Positions 1-12,045 of a stretch of DNA of 64,000 nucleotides are shown here, one piece after another. The notes beneath the pieces are model-generated. The model had not been told where the DNA came from. It saw nothing but the letters and a program-made list of their open reading frames with translations, and made no database searches. The translations under genes were made by a program, and so were the position numbers. How positions within the stretch are numbered: the first letter of the stretch is position 1; each line of letters starts with the position of its first letter. Source of the stretch: Linyphia triangularis. Its lineage: Eukaryota > Arthropoda > Arachnida > Araneae > Linyphiidae. The stretch is taken from contig OZ021723.1 in NCBI GenBank assembly GCA_963978545.1, forward strand, positions 95,276,002 through 95,340,001, written 5' to 3'.

Positions 1-45
1 CGATATACTATCGATATTTATTTTGATCGATATTTCCGACCTCTA
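1..45. mobile_element. Possible terminal fragment of a hAT-like DNA transposon
   Basis: The window opens with three CGATAT-type motifs in 35 bases and then the end-like string TTTCCGACCTCTA. Subterminal repeats of a short palindromic motif next to a TAGRGGT-like terminus resemble the ends of the complete hAT element at 38774-41557, which has GGATATCC repeats and a TAGGGATGGAAC terminus. The other end would lie outside the window, so neither the target-site duplication nor the inverted repeat can be tested. Weak call. Confidence 0.3.
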
Positions 46-194
46 GTATGGAAGCTTACAAAACCAGGTGACAGTAATAACTAAACCGCTTAATTTCTTC
101 ATTGTATGGAAACCTAACAGATATGGGAAATGCGTGTGCTCGTAGTACATTTAGTGATTGTTAATTGAGGTAATTTTAGTATAAATCCACAGAA

Positions 195-467
195 TTCAAA
201 AAGAAAAATCTTACAAATGGAAATTAACAAAAAGCGAGAAAGAAAACAAAAATACTGAGATAGGTATACTTAGATCGGTATGTAAAGAGAAAGATTCAGA
301 AAAGAAAAAATGTAAAGAAAGATACTGAGAGAAATTTAGAGAGAGATAAAGAGCTATTATTGAAAAGTCAGAGATAATGGAAGAGTGGGAGAGATTAACA
401 GAGAAATACTTGAAGAGTGAGAGAAATAGAGAAACTCTAGAAATGAGAGAAAAACAGAAAAATGGTA

Positions 468-525
<58 letters not shown>

Positions 526-1060
526 CATAAAAGAGTAAACAGAGCTATATTACAAAAGAGAGACAAAGTGAAAAAAGTTGAAATCGAGAGATTAAGAGAG
601 AAAGAGAAAAATATTTAAAAAGAAAAGAAAGAGAATCTAAGAAGATGAGGGAGAGAAAAGTGAAAGAGAATCAGAAAGAAAAAGATTAGTAGAGAGATTG
701 AAGAAGAGGAAGAATGAGAGAAAGTGAAATATAGAAATTAGGAGAAAGAGAGGGATAAATTGAAATAGAAAGATTGAAAAAGAAAAATGTATGTAAAAAG
801 AAATTTAGAAATTGAGAGAGATAAAAATAGAAATATAGAAAATAGAGAAATAAAGGACGGAGAAAGCAAAGATATAGATAAAGACAGAGACTAGAAAAGA
901 TATATAGGTAGAACTAAAGAGGAAGGGAGAGATAGAACGGACAGAAATAATAGAGAAAGCGGTATAAGAAGGTGGAGACAAAGGAATAGAGAAAGATAGA
1001 GATATAGAGTGAGAGGGAAATAATGTGAAAGAGACCATTAAATTTTCTATATCGAAGTTT
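195..1060. repeat. Purine-rich (GA/GAAA) low-complexity tract
   Basis: About 860 bases in which the plus strand is almost entirely A and G, built from irregular GAGA, AGAAA and GAGAGA runs without a fixed period. The open frames read from the minus strand here are pyrimidine-rich Ser/Leu/Phe/Tyr strings produced by the composition, not by a gene. Such tracts can form triplex DNA, but nothing shows a function here. Confidence 0.9.
471..523. repeat. (TA)n microsatellite
   Basis: Uninterrupted TA dinucleotides, about 26 units, inside the purine-rich tract. They produce the Tyr-Ile repeats seen in the conceptual translations of this stretch. Confidence 0.97.
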
Positions 1061-1597
1061 AAGGAAATGCACGAACAACACAATCACGTGTGCCGTGAAA
1101 ATACTTTTTCAGCTCAACTTTAACAACAGAACTGGACTTTACATCCCCAGAATGATTCTCAACAACACGGATAAACGGGTATTGATGACTTTTCCATCGA
1201 GAGGAAATGTAATAAGGAGACTTGAATTCCAATATCGACATGCAACCCACAAAACGACGTCAAATAACATCATTTGTGCTACACGATGATGACACTCGAA
1301 GTGTATTTCGAGTACAAAGACATTAGGGACCTAGTAATCCACTTTATTTTCCAGATTGGATCTCAACGGAAATAGGTGGGTATTGATGACGTCGATTCTA
1401 AATTTAATACTTTGTTTAGAATACCATTGCCAATGGTTAAATTGCAGAGCAGTTGTTACTGCATCTGGTTTATATATAGGTTCATTGACAACCTGAGCTT
1501 CAATAATCTGTCGATGTTTTGTCTATGTATGTTAGAGTGGCAATTATATGGGATTAAAAATGAAATGCCTTCTGGTTTTGATTCTCGACCCCTAATT

Positions 1598-1600
<3 letters not shown>
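1061..1600. other. Unassigned stretch with a weak internal repeat
   Basis: No gene is recognised. A motif around GGGTATTGATGAC occurs twice, near 1176 and 1378, each time preceded by a form of CTCAAC and an A-rich stretch. This suggests two degraded copies of one repeat. A small plus-strand open frame of 64 codons (1095-1289) covers the first copy and has no recognisable domain. Confidence 0.4.

Positions 1601-1631
<31 letters not shown>
1601..1631. repeat. (AT)n microsatellite
   Basis: About 15 AT dinucleotides immediately before the first copy of repeat family A. Confidence 0.95.
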
Positions 1632-1632
<1 letters not shown>

Positions 1633-1639
1633 TTTTTAC

Positions 1640-2535
1640 TAACACTACGATTTGGTTTGTGTGTGGGTATGTATCAACAGGACGAATCTGCAGAAGCCTG
1701 ATCAACCCCCTTTTCGTTATCTTATCAGGCTGAAATTTGGCAGATTGATTCTATGTCAATGATAATGCATTCTATCAATATTTGGGGGCTGTCACCAAAA
1801 GCTATTACTATAGACCAAAAGCTACTTTACACACGCTTCTATCTTCGGAATACTAATAAACCAACTTACCTACATCCAATCACTCTAAAATTTGACAGAT
1901 AGATTCATTGTCGATAAGATTGCATTCTATCAAGTTTTGGGGGCTGTCGCTATCATTATAAGGTCGCTTTTATACACGTTTCAATTGGTAGTGGGATTAC
2001 TAACACACCTATTCACCGTCATCCAATCAAACTGAAACTTTGAAACTAGGCTCATATACTCCTCGACAATGCTTTCTATCAAGTTTTGGTTTGGTATTGT
2101 CACGCAAAGGTCATTTTACACACGTTTATTTATTGCCTTAAGTCAGACTTATCAGCTTTTAAATACGTTCTATTTTCCAGATACATAGCTTAATTCAAAC
2201 AGTTCAACTTAACTACATTTAATGGCTGAAACCTTTCCCTATTAAGATTGAGGAGGCAAAATCGTTGGAAAGCTAATTAACCCATTTTCCTTCACCCAAT
2301 CGATCTAAATCTTGACTTATAAATTCGTTGTGGATGAAAAATGTATTCAATCAAGTTTTGGAGGCAAAAAAGAGGTTAGTAAATAGTTCGAGATGGATAT
2401 TTTATTCTTATTTGTCAATCACTATGAAAATTCGATCTGAACTCAACGAATTTCATTTGCACATAAAAATTGACAATGCATATAAGGAATTTTTATTAAA
2501 AACTGTTTTTGTGTGTAACATTATTTTCTTCTGAC
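1640..2535 (+). repeat. Interspersed repeat family A, copy 1 (longest)
   Basis: It begins with a GTGTGTGGGTATG tract and then carries three to four diverged tandem units of roughly 150-170 bp. Each unit contains a form of CATCCAATCNNNCTGAAAT, then AGATTC..TGTCGAT, then CATTCTATCAAGTTTTGG. Units start near 1705, 1875, 2020 and 2290. The distal part (2460-2535) reads AATTGACAATGCATATAAGG and recurs at the equivalent place in the copies near 21450, 16560 and 53490. No open frame of note. The class is unknown; a non-autonomous DNA element is my best guess. Confidence 0.75.
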
Positions 2536-4882
2536 GTATTTTCCTAGTATATTAAATTAAATTTTATTCAGATAAATTAATACACACTTATGAATTAAAC
2601 TAATACGCAAATGTAAAGAAACTAGTATAGTCCAAATATTCTTAACTTCCCCAGGATGAATTACTTAAGTTTTTTCAATCCCAAGTTATACTTCACCACA
2701 TTTCTTACCATTTGTGTTTTAGTATAGCAGACAATATCGACAACAAAAAGTGAAGGTATACATAGCTCTTCCTTTAAATCTCAGAAATGGTGACAGAACT
2801 CAATACGTATTCATTACGTACATTCAGAAATACGTGTGCTTATTTTTTCGAATTGTTTTAAAAATAAATTCACATCGAACCGATTTATAAAAAAAATTAA
2901 AATTATGTTTTACAGTTTCTATGGCCACCATAACTGAGTCTGCGAGGAAATACTAAACTGTAGAGAGACAATTTTATTTAATAAATAGCCTTTATTATCC
3001 ACCTCGCATGGTTCAAAGTTCCATATGGTTTTATTTTTTATTTAACATGTACTTTTAAAGATACGATACAGAATTTGGTGTGTTCCCAATAATCCTTTTT
3101 ATAATTCGTCGTTTTTCTTTAAAAGAAAAAGGAACATTTTTTTCAGTTTCTTAGTCATTGGATATCGCAAGTAATATGTTTTCCCATTAAAAAAATTCTA
3201 TTTATTGATATAGTTTCAGTAGATCCTTAGTTTTGTAAAGTTTGCTATGTCTTGACTACTTATGATTTTAGGTAGTTCATTTTCAAATACCCCACTGTAA
3301 CAGCATCTTATATATATATGATGACTCTGCAGTAGAAATACATCATTTCTTTTCCAATCTAAATAAAACGCAGCATGTATGTCTAAGACGCTGTGGTACC
3401 GGAGCAACAAAATACTAAGCACTCTCGTGTGCCTCATTTCAAATAAGGCTTTCTCAGATAGTTAGCTTCGCCTTTCATTTTGTTCTAAAACGAGACAGAT
3501 AAAAGCTGTTGAATAGGAGGTAATTTGCTGCCTGTTACCTGGTGAGGAACTTTGAAAATTAAATAACATTACCAGCATCACTTTTCCATCTGCGCACCAT
3601 ATTTTACACAAAGAATAGAGACAACAAATTGACATCAACACCGAATCAAATGTGGGAGGGTAAGAAAGAGCGCTCCAACATTTGTGCTAACCTCTTTCCT
3701 TCCGTCGAGGTGTATTTAAATTACATCCGCTTAAAGTCCCCTTCTGAATGGACTGGTGTGATTCAGCAATAATTTCTTAATATTTGACAGTCGACTGTCT
3801 TTACAAAACGTAAAAGTTAAAGGGTCCGTGCTTCAGCGCAATATATTATAATGAGGCTACAGGATGCGAACTTCAAACTCCTCTGAGCACGTGCTAATTA
3901 TTTAAAAAAAAATTGGTTATTTCCTCTTTTGTCTCTCAATTTCTTTTCCTTGAATGGCTATCCATCTATTGATTTTTTTTATATATGTTGTGGTCGGTAG
4001 TCTAGGGGAAATTAGGAACGACGCAGTTTTTATACTTAAAGTTATTTAATTTCGTTATTTCATCTTAGTTAAATTACAAAAGAAGACTGTTAAGCCTTCA
4101 CTAGAAGATCGTGAGGGCGGCCTAGGGCAAAATCCTCCTGCTCCTCTCAAGTCTCGCTGTTTTAAACCTAGTGGCGCTGCATTGGATACTGACTCATCTC
4201 CACTGTGGATATGACATATATTTATATTGTATATATGTCTATTTGTCTAAATATCTCACGATTTAGGGCTCTGTATACTTATAATATATATTTATTTAAT
4301 TATTTATTTTTCTATCTATTTATTAATCTGTGCTACTTGTTGTTATACTCTCAAAAGATATTTTTTATTTAATTGGCAATTATAATTGTTTAGAAAATTG
4401 GTTCCCTTAAATTTGAATTTTAAAGTAACAGCAGCTCAAAACGTTCGATTTCTTGGCATATCTGACATTTGTTTTAATAATTAGATCCTTATGCATTCGC
4501 TTTTTCTACTTTTATAACTGCGAGATTTCTAGTCTAATTGCTATTTAATTCCAAAGTTTTAAGTTTCCTCATCATTTTAATAAGTTTAAACATGTATTTT
4601 ATTGTAAAATATTATGTTTTAAAGGGAATTTTGTTATAGTTTCAGAAACATTCTTGTAGAAAAATAAAAGCAAAACTTTGAGGATTAGTGAGAAACATGC
4701 CTCATTAGTTTCAGAAAATAATAGACAGTTTTATAAATATTCATCATGAAGAGGATTTTATGCATCAATTCAGATGAACGAAGATACTTAAAGCGCACTA
4801 AACCCTTCATATTTCGAAGTTCACTCAAGGGGCCTTCCTTTCCATTAGACATTTGAGGCATGATCCCCCTATAGGGGCCATA
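2536..4882. other. AT-rich non-coding stretch without recognised feature
   Basis: About 2.3 kb with stops in all frames. The only mid-GC patch is 4100-4190 and it matches nothing I recognise. A TAGGGGAAATTAGGAAC string near 4002 resembles the string at about 33483 and may be the edge of an old repeat. A minus-strand open frame of 73 codons at 3216-3437 has no identifiable domain. Confidence 0.6.
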
Positions 4883-4909
4883 TTTTTTTTTTTTTTTTTT
4901 TTTTTTTTT
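4883..4909. repeat. Poly(T) tract
   Basis: 27 consecutive T residues. It may be the tail of a minus-strand retroposed sequence, but no source body is identifiable next to it. Confidence 0.9.
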
Positions 4910-5373
4910 AAGTGTTATATCAAAAAAGAATTATGAGGGTACAAACTGAAAAGCTTGCCTTGATAATATTCTCCATTTCAAAATTAAATAAAAAAATATT
5001 TTCTTATTTTAATTCAAATTTTTAATTACTTTTAGTAGAATAGATAATTGCTCGTCGGATTTATCTAAGTATATAAAATGCATCAAATTGTATATCAATA
5101 AAAATAATTAACATGAGTTAATATTTGATGTTACGAAACCTAATATGATAAATTACATAATTAGTGAAAAAAATGAAACATACAAAATTTTTTTCAAAAT
5201 TGTTTTACGTTTCGGCTTTTCCGCATGTAATAATTTATGATAAAACGAGCCTTATCTGCCATGGTGTGCTTATAACAAAGAATTTGGTAAATGACGTCAT
5301 GACCATACACCACGCTCATCCGAAACAGTGCTTCGTACTGAAATTAAAGAGAGGCAGAGTCCATGGTCGATTA

Positions 5374-5634
5374 CATGGACGCTGGCAGAATTATTTGCTG
5401 AGGGGGGGGGGGGACAGATTTCACACTAGGAGGTGCAAGTGATAAAATTTGGATACCTAATTAAATGTTAAAAAATAGCAATGTAATAAATTTCTATTCC
5501 ATTGCATGGTTTAAAATTTGTTTCATACCTCTGTTTTCCAGTGATTCATACAACTCTTTTGCACAGTACATTTAATTTTCAAATTCCAGGGGAGTGCAAG
5601 TGCACCCTCTTGCTCCTCCCTGGCGGCGCCCATG
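5374..5634. mobile_element. Possible short hAT-like MITE
   Basis: The left edge reads CATGGACGCTGGCAG. The right edge, reverse complemented, reads CATGGGCGCCGCCAG, which matches at 12 of 15 positions. GTGCAAGTG-type motifs occur near both ends and a run of 13 G lies at 5402-5414. I could not find a convincing 8-bp target-site duplication, so the ends may be wrong. A more decayed relative may lie at about 34200-34480. Confidence 0.3.
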
Positions 5635-8600
5635 GCTAACTGTTTGGAAGTATGTTCTTTTTTCATAGTTTATTATTTTAGTTTGTTATTTTATAAAACA
5701 GCTATACAATATTATCTCTTGTAATAGGAGTCCTTTACATGCTTCTCAATATAGTTTTACAGGTGAGAGGGGCCACTCTTTCTTCAATAATATTAAGAGT
5801 AATAATAATTATGACGTTAATTAATAATATATAATTTAACTTTCTTGTTGATTTAAAAAGAAAACCACTCCAGACTTTTATCATTGTATCATAGGTGTTG
5901 ATACGATCACTAGAACTAACCGAAATTTTTGTTTACAATTTTGCCTTCAATACATACTAAATAATTTCTAGTTGAATTATGAAAAGCATATCTTTCAACT
6001 TGGTTTTTTTCGCTATTTTACCTTGCTATAAGAACATATATCTTGTTAACTTTTTATGCAATCTATTTAATTTCTGCTTTTATAAATGCGTATTGGTACC
6101 AGTTATGTGTGAAAATTTGAAACTTCAAAATTTGCCAGTTCCATCAATATATATTACCTGTGTTACTTCCTTGAAACGAGGCTAAAATATTTTTGTTTTT
6201 TTAATAATATATTTACTATAAATTTTAAAACTGTTTTGGTTCCGTAATTAAAATATATAAGTTAAATTTTAATTTTGAACACATAATGCTTTATTTAAAG
6301 TAGTTTAAAAAATGTATCTTAACTACTTAAAATTTTAGTTTTTAAACCTTTTAATATATATTTTGCATTTAAAAAATCAAAATATGTCCATAAGACTGTT
6401 ACATACATTGTCAAAAAAACAACAAAAAAATTCCAAGTTTTAAGCAATTAAAGCAGATATATTTTTTAAATTGAAATTCGTTTTAATGCCTACTCTCCTC
6501 TTTAAAACATATTTGAAGTATTAAAAAAATGTAGATCGAAATTTTTTTTATTGTGATTGTCATCATCTCTTAAAGACAGTTTCTACGTTGGTTTGCATTA
6601 TGCTAGATCAGAATCAGCTAACAAGCATGTATCATTTGGTGACAATTATTGACCCAAAAATCCTCTAGTTAAAGTTGCTGAAATAATAAGAAAAGCTTTG
6701 CTAATTTTGAATTTTTCAAGAACAAAATTATCTCAAAATTGACATGTTTGGCGACTAACCTGACAATCACCTTAGTTCCATCAAGGGTTTGTCAGACTTT
6801 ATTGCCAAAGTGGGCGATCCGAATAAATGGAGCTAAGAAACATTGGGTTTGCAGTATGGTACAAAATGCTACCCTAAAGCAGAGGTGCCACATATCTGAC
6901 TCACCCAAAACAAAGAAGAAGAAGAAAAACCTGACAATAAAAGATGTCATGCAGTATTCAAGTTTCAATCCTAAATTTCTTTTTCTAGCTTGTGAACTTT
7001 TCACATGGTTAGTGTGGAATACTCTTTCTGTCGAATTTTATGGCAGTAACGGTTGAAACATCCGGTCAAAATCTATACTTATTGAGATTTTCAAACTAAT
7101 ATAGATGATATATGCCTGTAGCATTTACACTTTACTCTAGTTCCAATCATTCCTCCGCCAATGGTCTGCCTTTCATAACTGTCGATGACACGGTGAACGA
7201 CCGACTGTCCGTCTCTCGCACCAAATTCATTAACTCATCTTCAACAGAGCCTAAATGTCCGCTTGGATGATCATCCCTGGATCATCGATGTCCGATTAAT
7301 TCTCAACAGAATTCGAGGAAAATTCGATCAAATGAAGGTATTCCATGAAAATTCATGAATATAACTCCATGTTTTCTATAGAAGTAAGGGTGTTTACCGA
7401 TCTGATGATTCTACAAATTTCCGATGCTATTATATTCTACGAAAGCAACCGAAATTTGTAAAATATAGATTCTAAAAATCTTCTGATGCTATATTCTTCA
7501 AATTTCGGTTGCCAGATTCGGAAACTGATGTTAATATAAACATAAAAAAAAAACCAATTGTAACGTTAAAAATATTTTTTATTTTTATTTGTAAACGTTT
7601 TTGCATGTATGAACTTGCATACCAAATTTCGATTCAATCCTTCATTTAAATTATGCTTCGTTAAATATTTGGATGGCCTGTTAGACATCAAAGTGATTCA
7701 ATAAGCATTCCGTTTTTGTGAAGTACTAAATACAGCAAAACAGATTTCAGCAGAAACTTGTACCGACTTGTTCCTTTCAAATGAACTGAAGCGTTTCGTA
7801 TTTTGAATGGAAAAGAGATCTTGTTTTGGTTCAAAGTTCGGATATCTGGCGGGAACGTTGTTGTTTGAAAATAAACTTTTTTTTATTTGCCCAACTTGCA
7901 ATTTTGGTAACACACTGTATATTTTAATATCATTTTAGGAGGCCATATAGACTTCTAATTATAAAATATATGTGGTACAAAAACATATTGCGATTATTTG
8001 TAAATAAATTGTTTCTTAATTACAATTAACATAACAATCCCACTAGTGTGTTCAAAATATATATTTTTCCGTTACTGAACAAGTAAAACCACACACACAT
8101 TTACATTAATATGCTGAATAACATGACACATACAATTACGTACTCCTTTTAATGATGAAGGATATTTCATTTTCAAGACGATAAATTATTGCTTTATTAA
8201 AATACTTCAAATTTTAAACTACGCGACTTTATGATGATAATTAAGAAAATCAGGAATCTGCTTTTTATTTTAGCAACGAAGAAAATAATTCATATCTGGC
8301 AATTTTCAGCATTCCTAAGCAATCTGAATTAAAATATATCCTAGCTTCTAGCGTATGTCCACCTTTGAATGCATTCAGGAAATTTAAATTCCATTAGCAT
8401 AGCTTACAAAGAAATAACAAACTATCAAATTTATTAATTATTGATATTCATTTATAATATTAGGCATTAGAATTCACAAAAGTCTCACTCATCCACAATA
8501 ATCCTATTCTATTTTAATCTTTAATATAATCTTTTATCACTAATTCTGCTTCAATTGTAAAGCAGAATTTATAACGACCCGTAATTTATTTGACAAAAAC

Positions 8601-8737
8601 AAATACACAAAAAACGTTTTTTTATAAATTGTTACAGAAATAGGAAAGGAATGGTTTAAAAAGTGTGTAGATAAATTGTTAATAATAAGTATATTGTAAT
8701 CGTACTATTTTATTTGTATTTTTTATTCTTTTTTTAA
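5635..8737. other. AT-rich non-coding stretch; one inverted and one direct repeat near 7.4 kb
   Basis: No gene is supported. An inverted repeat GCAACCGAAATTTG sits at 7445-7458 with its complement at 7499-7512. Overlapping this, a block beginning GATTCTANAAAT and containing GATGCTAT occurs at about 7409 and 7468. The open frame at 6739-7056 contains a run of lysines from an AAG tract and looks accidental. The segment 7690-7915 ends in TAACACACTGTATA, which resembles a mariner terminus, but no partner end was found. Confidence 0.5.
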
Positions 8738-9485
8738 TTACCTATATGTATACATAGGATGATAAAAGTAAAGGATCCGGTTCCCCTCCCCCCCACAAAA
8801 AAAATAGATTTTTTTGCAATTCCCCACGTTTTGGAACATTCTGATTTCAAAAGAGTTGTCTAGAAAAAATGTCTTTCTGTATGTATATGTGGTCGGAATA
8901 ACTCCTGAAGAAATTGCCCTACTATGTTCAAATTTGATGCGCGGGTAGGTGGGGACAATAGGACCTAACGTTAAGGTTTTCACCAAAATCACGCTTGCGC
9001 ATAAGGTAGCTTCCATTGAAAAAAAATAATGTTTTTCAATGATTGCTAAAAAACGGCTCTAGTGATTTTGATCAAAATCGCTGTGCTCATGCCTCTTAAG
9101 GTGTTCTAAACATCCCCACCTCCGAACTTCCACAAAAATGCATTAATGGCGTAAAAAGTTGAAAAACGTATGGCTTCAACACAGAGTTCTCTTTACTTGA
9201 ACATAGCTCATCAACGATCGTTTTTTCTCTTCTCCTCAGTTTCACTTATAAGAAAGGAGAATATAAGAATTATCGAAATGTATATCGCCAAAATTTTAAT
9301 TTCAGCGAAGTTTATTTATTTATTTTTTACAAAGACCCACCCATATTACAATTACCGCAAAAAATTTCGCCAAACTGGCCACTTTTTCTAAACGAATGAT
9401 GGATGTATAAAAAAGGGAAAAAATTCACAAATGCACATAAGTAATATAATGTAATGAAAGTTGTTCGACGTTCCACTCCCCTAGT
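8738..9485 (+). repeat. Interspersed repeat family B, copy 1
   Basis: Essentially full-length copy. In order it holds TTTTGGAACATTC near 8830, a TGTATGTATATGTGGTCGG tract (8878 on), TTCAAATTTGATGCG, AAAATCGCTGTGC, CTTAAGGTGTTCTAAACATC, TCATCAACGATCG, and finally GTTCCACTCCCCTAG. The same landmarks in the same order occur in copies near 13.4, 17.2 and 32.5 kb. Both ends carry a GGAACATC-like core in opposite orientation, suggesting a non-autonomous TIR transposon. No coding capacity. Confidence 0.75.
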
Positions 9486-9506
9486 TAGGTATTAAAGTAC
9501 ACATAC

Positions 9507-9530
9507 AAAAAAAAAAAAAAAAAAAAAAAA
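9507..9530. repeat. Poly(A) tract
   Basis: 24 consecutive A residues about 20 bp past the right end of family B copy 1. Confidence 0.9.
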
Positions 9531-10087
9531 CATACAGAGAAAAAACCAGTTGTCACAATTTATAACATATGAAGTATGAAATGGTTTGAAACAATTGTGT
9601 AAATTAATTATTAATTATACTTTTTGTGTTTTATTTTTAGCTAAGCATATAGAACAAACGTATTTACGTACATAAAAACATTAAAACAAATTATTGCTAT
9701 TATTTATTATAGGTAGAAAAATTAAATATCTTACAAAAAGTTAGTAAACAAGTTATTAATAATTCTAATTGGTATTTCAAATTTTAGTTAATAACATTAG
9801 TTTTGTATTAAAAGACAAGGAAATGAAAAACCTGTTGTCAAAAGTTATTACAGATAGAGAAATAAAATGACTGGAAAAAGTTTGTTAATGAATGATTAAT
9901 CATACCATTTATGTTTTATTACTTTTAATTTTTTAGTTAAAAATTAAAATAAATAAACGTTCCTATCTTTTATTCAACTGCCCTTTTATATTTATTGTGC
10001 CCCATACATTTGTATCTCTCTCATCTCTAAGACTGTTCCATTAAAAACCACATCGGTTTAAAGGGCTAAAAAAAACTTATTACACTA
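9531..10087. other. AT-rich stretch without recognised feature
   Basis: Very AT-rich sequence. The block around AACCAGTTGTCACAATTTAT (9545) recurs in diverged form near 9830 as AACCTGTTGTCAAAAGTTAT, followed in both by AGAGAAATGA or AGAGAAATAA-like sequence. A weak tandem duplication of about 285 bp is therefore possible. No gene. Confidence 0.4.
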
Positions 10088-10091
10088 TTAA

Positions 10092-10236
10092 CCCACTGAC
10101 TGTCCAGGGAATGGACAAAATTCTACAGTTGAAAATATTTTATTTTAAATTTTATTTATAAATTTAAAAATGTTACGTATTGCTGGAAAAACTGGGGATC
10201 AAGTGACGCATATATACGTGCATGACCGTCAGTGGG
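10092..10236. mobile_element. TTAA-flanked MITE, type 1 (piggyBac-like)
   Basis: 145-bp element bounded by TTAA at 10088-10091 and 10237-10240. The left end is CCCACTGACTGTCC and the reverse complement of the right end is CCCACTGACGGTCA, so the inverted repeat matches at 12 of the first 13 bases. TTAA target-site duplications and C-rich termini are the hallmark of the piggyBac superfamily. It has no open frame and must have been moved in trans. Its right TTAA is also the left TTAA of the next element. Confidence 0.75.
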
Positions 10237-10240
10237 TTAA

Positions 10241-10457
10241 CCTCTAACTGCTGTGGCTGGATGGTTTGAGGTTTTTGGCACAAGAGCAACACATGGTCCA
10301 TACTGCACCAAACAAATTAGTGAACATCAGTTTAAAGTTTAAGAAACATAGTATCAAAAAAATTAATATAAAAATCAAATATGAGATATTTTAGGGGGTG
10401 GAAGCATTACACAAAAAATGACTTGCGGTTTGTCAGACCGCTTACAGCAGTTAAAGG
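10241..10457. mobile_element. TTAA-flanked MITE, type 2 (piggyBac-like), copy 1
   Basis: 217-bp element bounded by TTAA at 10237-10240 and 10458-10461. The ends are CCTCTAACTGCTGT and, reverse complemented, CCTTTAACTGCTGT, one mismatch in 14. A diverged second copy lies at about 63507-63727, with the same body landmarks (CAACACNTGGT, TATTTTAGGGG, GGAAGCATT, CAGACCGC). Both copies lack coding capacity. The repeated body confirms that this is a dispersed element and not a chance palindrome. Confidence 0.85.
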
Positions 10458-10461
10458 TTAA

Positions 10462-11229
10462 GATAGCGAAACTAAATGGCTTACAAAAAGCTTCCTAACA
10501 AGCTACACAGGTAGCATAGCAGTATTAGCCTATGTTAGAAACAGGAGTTCTGGATGAATGGTCAATTCTGGCCGAAACTCAAGCATCGTTCCAAAGTACA
10601 ATTAAAAAAATAAAAATAAAATAAACATGTCAAAAACATCATGAAACATATTCTTTGCTCTCCGTTCTTTTTTTATAAATAAAATATTTCAAATTTAAGA
10701 TTGTGCATTCATTTTAAAACTTACTGTATATATCCCGTTTTTGGCGATTGATCAATACAGGCAATTACTGCCGGTTTACAACGGCCCAAATCGTGATTAG
10801 TCAATTTTGAACAATATTGGCCAGCCTTGTAGTGCTACTAGGGTATGGTACACATTCTAAGTCTTGTTTTAGTTCCTAATATTACGTTAACATCTACAAA
10901 CAACTCATCTTCACTCCCCGATACATATACCTTTGGGAGTAGTTAAACGGAAACACGTTGGAACGGCGTTCCGCTAAAGTTTTTTTATCAGCCAAAATTA
11001 CATTTAGTGGTTGAGACATTCATTGATAATGTTCCACCATTTTTTTATTTTATTTTTTTAACATTTTAATTCTACGCTGCAGCACATCTCAATTCTCACA
11101 TAAAAAGAAAAAGAAGTAAAAAAAAAAAAAATGACCACTACTAAAATTACCAACCTTTATCTGTATGTCCAGCAATCCAATCTCAGCGCAGCCTTAAGAC
11201 GCGGCCATCCTCTTTCGTAAACAACACAC
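10462..11229. other. Unassigned stretch
   Basis: Mixed AT-rich sequence with no gene. The segment 10730-10850 is less AT-rich but not recognisable. A poly(A) run lies at about 11119-11130. Confidence 0.5.
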
Positions 11230-11400
11230 GGGATTCTTTGGATTTCACGCAGAGAGGAATTGGGAAGCGGACCGCACGGGGCGGTACTAAGAGTGAGAAG
11301 AATGGGGCGGCCTCACGGAAGCCAAACTGCGGGGAGGCGCCCCAATCTATTCTTGGAAGGAGAGGGGGGGGGGATAGATTACTTACTCCTGGAGGAAGGA
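11230..11400. other. Isolated GC-rich patch of unknown origin
   Basis: A patch clearly richer in G and C than its surroundings, with CpGs (GCGGACCGCACGGGGCGG near 11266) and a run of ten G at 11366-11375. Two overlapping plus-strand frames of 67 codons are open through it, but neither resembles a known domain. It could be a fragment of a retroelement 5' region. No flanking duplication was found. Confidence 0.4.
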
Positions 11401-11689
11401 ATACGTGCGTTATGCTGTCTAGAAATGGTTTTGAGATCTGAGAGGTTAGAGATCTGGAAATGATTGTGTGGAATACGGCTTGGAGGATGTTAATTTATTA
11501 CTAGCAAAGTTTTACCACACTTAAGTATCAGAAAGAAGAAAAAAATCCGAGTATTTTGATCCCAAAAATTGTACAATTGCTTTTAAGCAGATATTTAAAT
11601 ACAGTGAACTCAATAACTATGTAATGTTTTGAACTGCACTTTGATAAACTAACATACTGAAAAATATTTAATATGCTGCATTACTATAA

Positions 11690-12045
11690 TATATTGAAAT
11701 ATAACTAATACTTTAAAATATTGAAATATAACTAATACTTTAAAGTATTGAAATAAATATAACTAAAAAACATATTGAAATATTACTAAAACTTTAATAT
11801 ATTGAAATATAACTAAAACTTTAATGTATTGAAATATAACTGAAACTTTAATATATTGAAATATAACTAAAACTTTAATATATTGAAATATAACTAAAAC
11901 TTTAATATATTGAAATATAACTAAAACTTTCATATATTGAAATATAACTAAAACTTTAATATATTGAAAAATAACTAAAACTTTCATATATTGAAATATG
12001 ACTAAAACTTGCATATATTGAAATATAACTAAAACTTTAATATAT
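11690..12045. repeat. 27-bp tandem array
   Basis: About 13 units of a 27-bp motif with the core ATTGAAATATAACTAAAACT followed by TTAATAT or TTCATAT. Some units differ by single bases and the first ones are shorter. Because 27 is a multiple of three, one frame on the minus strand stays open and reads as a nine-residue repeat (QYIKVLVIF). That is a by-product of the period. Looser relatives of the unit, with ATATTGAAATAT, continue at 12400-12600. Confidence 0.95.

Noticed and set aside
211..1083. Minus-strand frames of 69-105 codons
   Set aside because: Pure products of the GA-rich tract and the (TA)n repeat.
7698..7915. Mariner element ending TAACACACTGTATA
   Set aside because: No matching opposite end within several kilobases and no transposase frame.
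11763..12014. 83-codon frame of QYIKVLVIF repeats
   Set aside because: The 27-bp tandem period keeps any stop-free frame open; no start context or domain.
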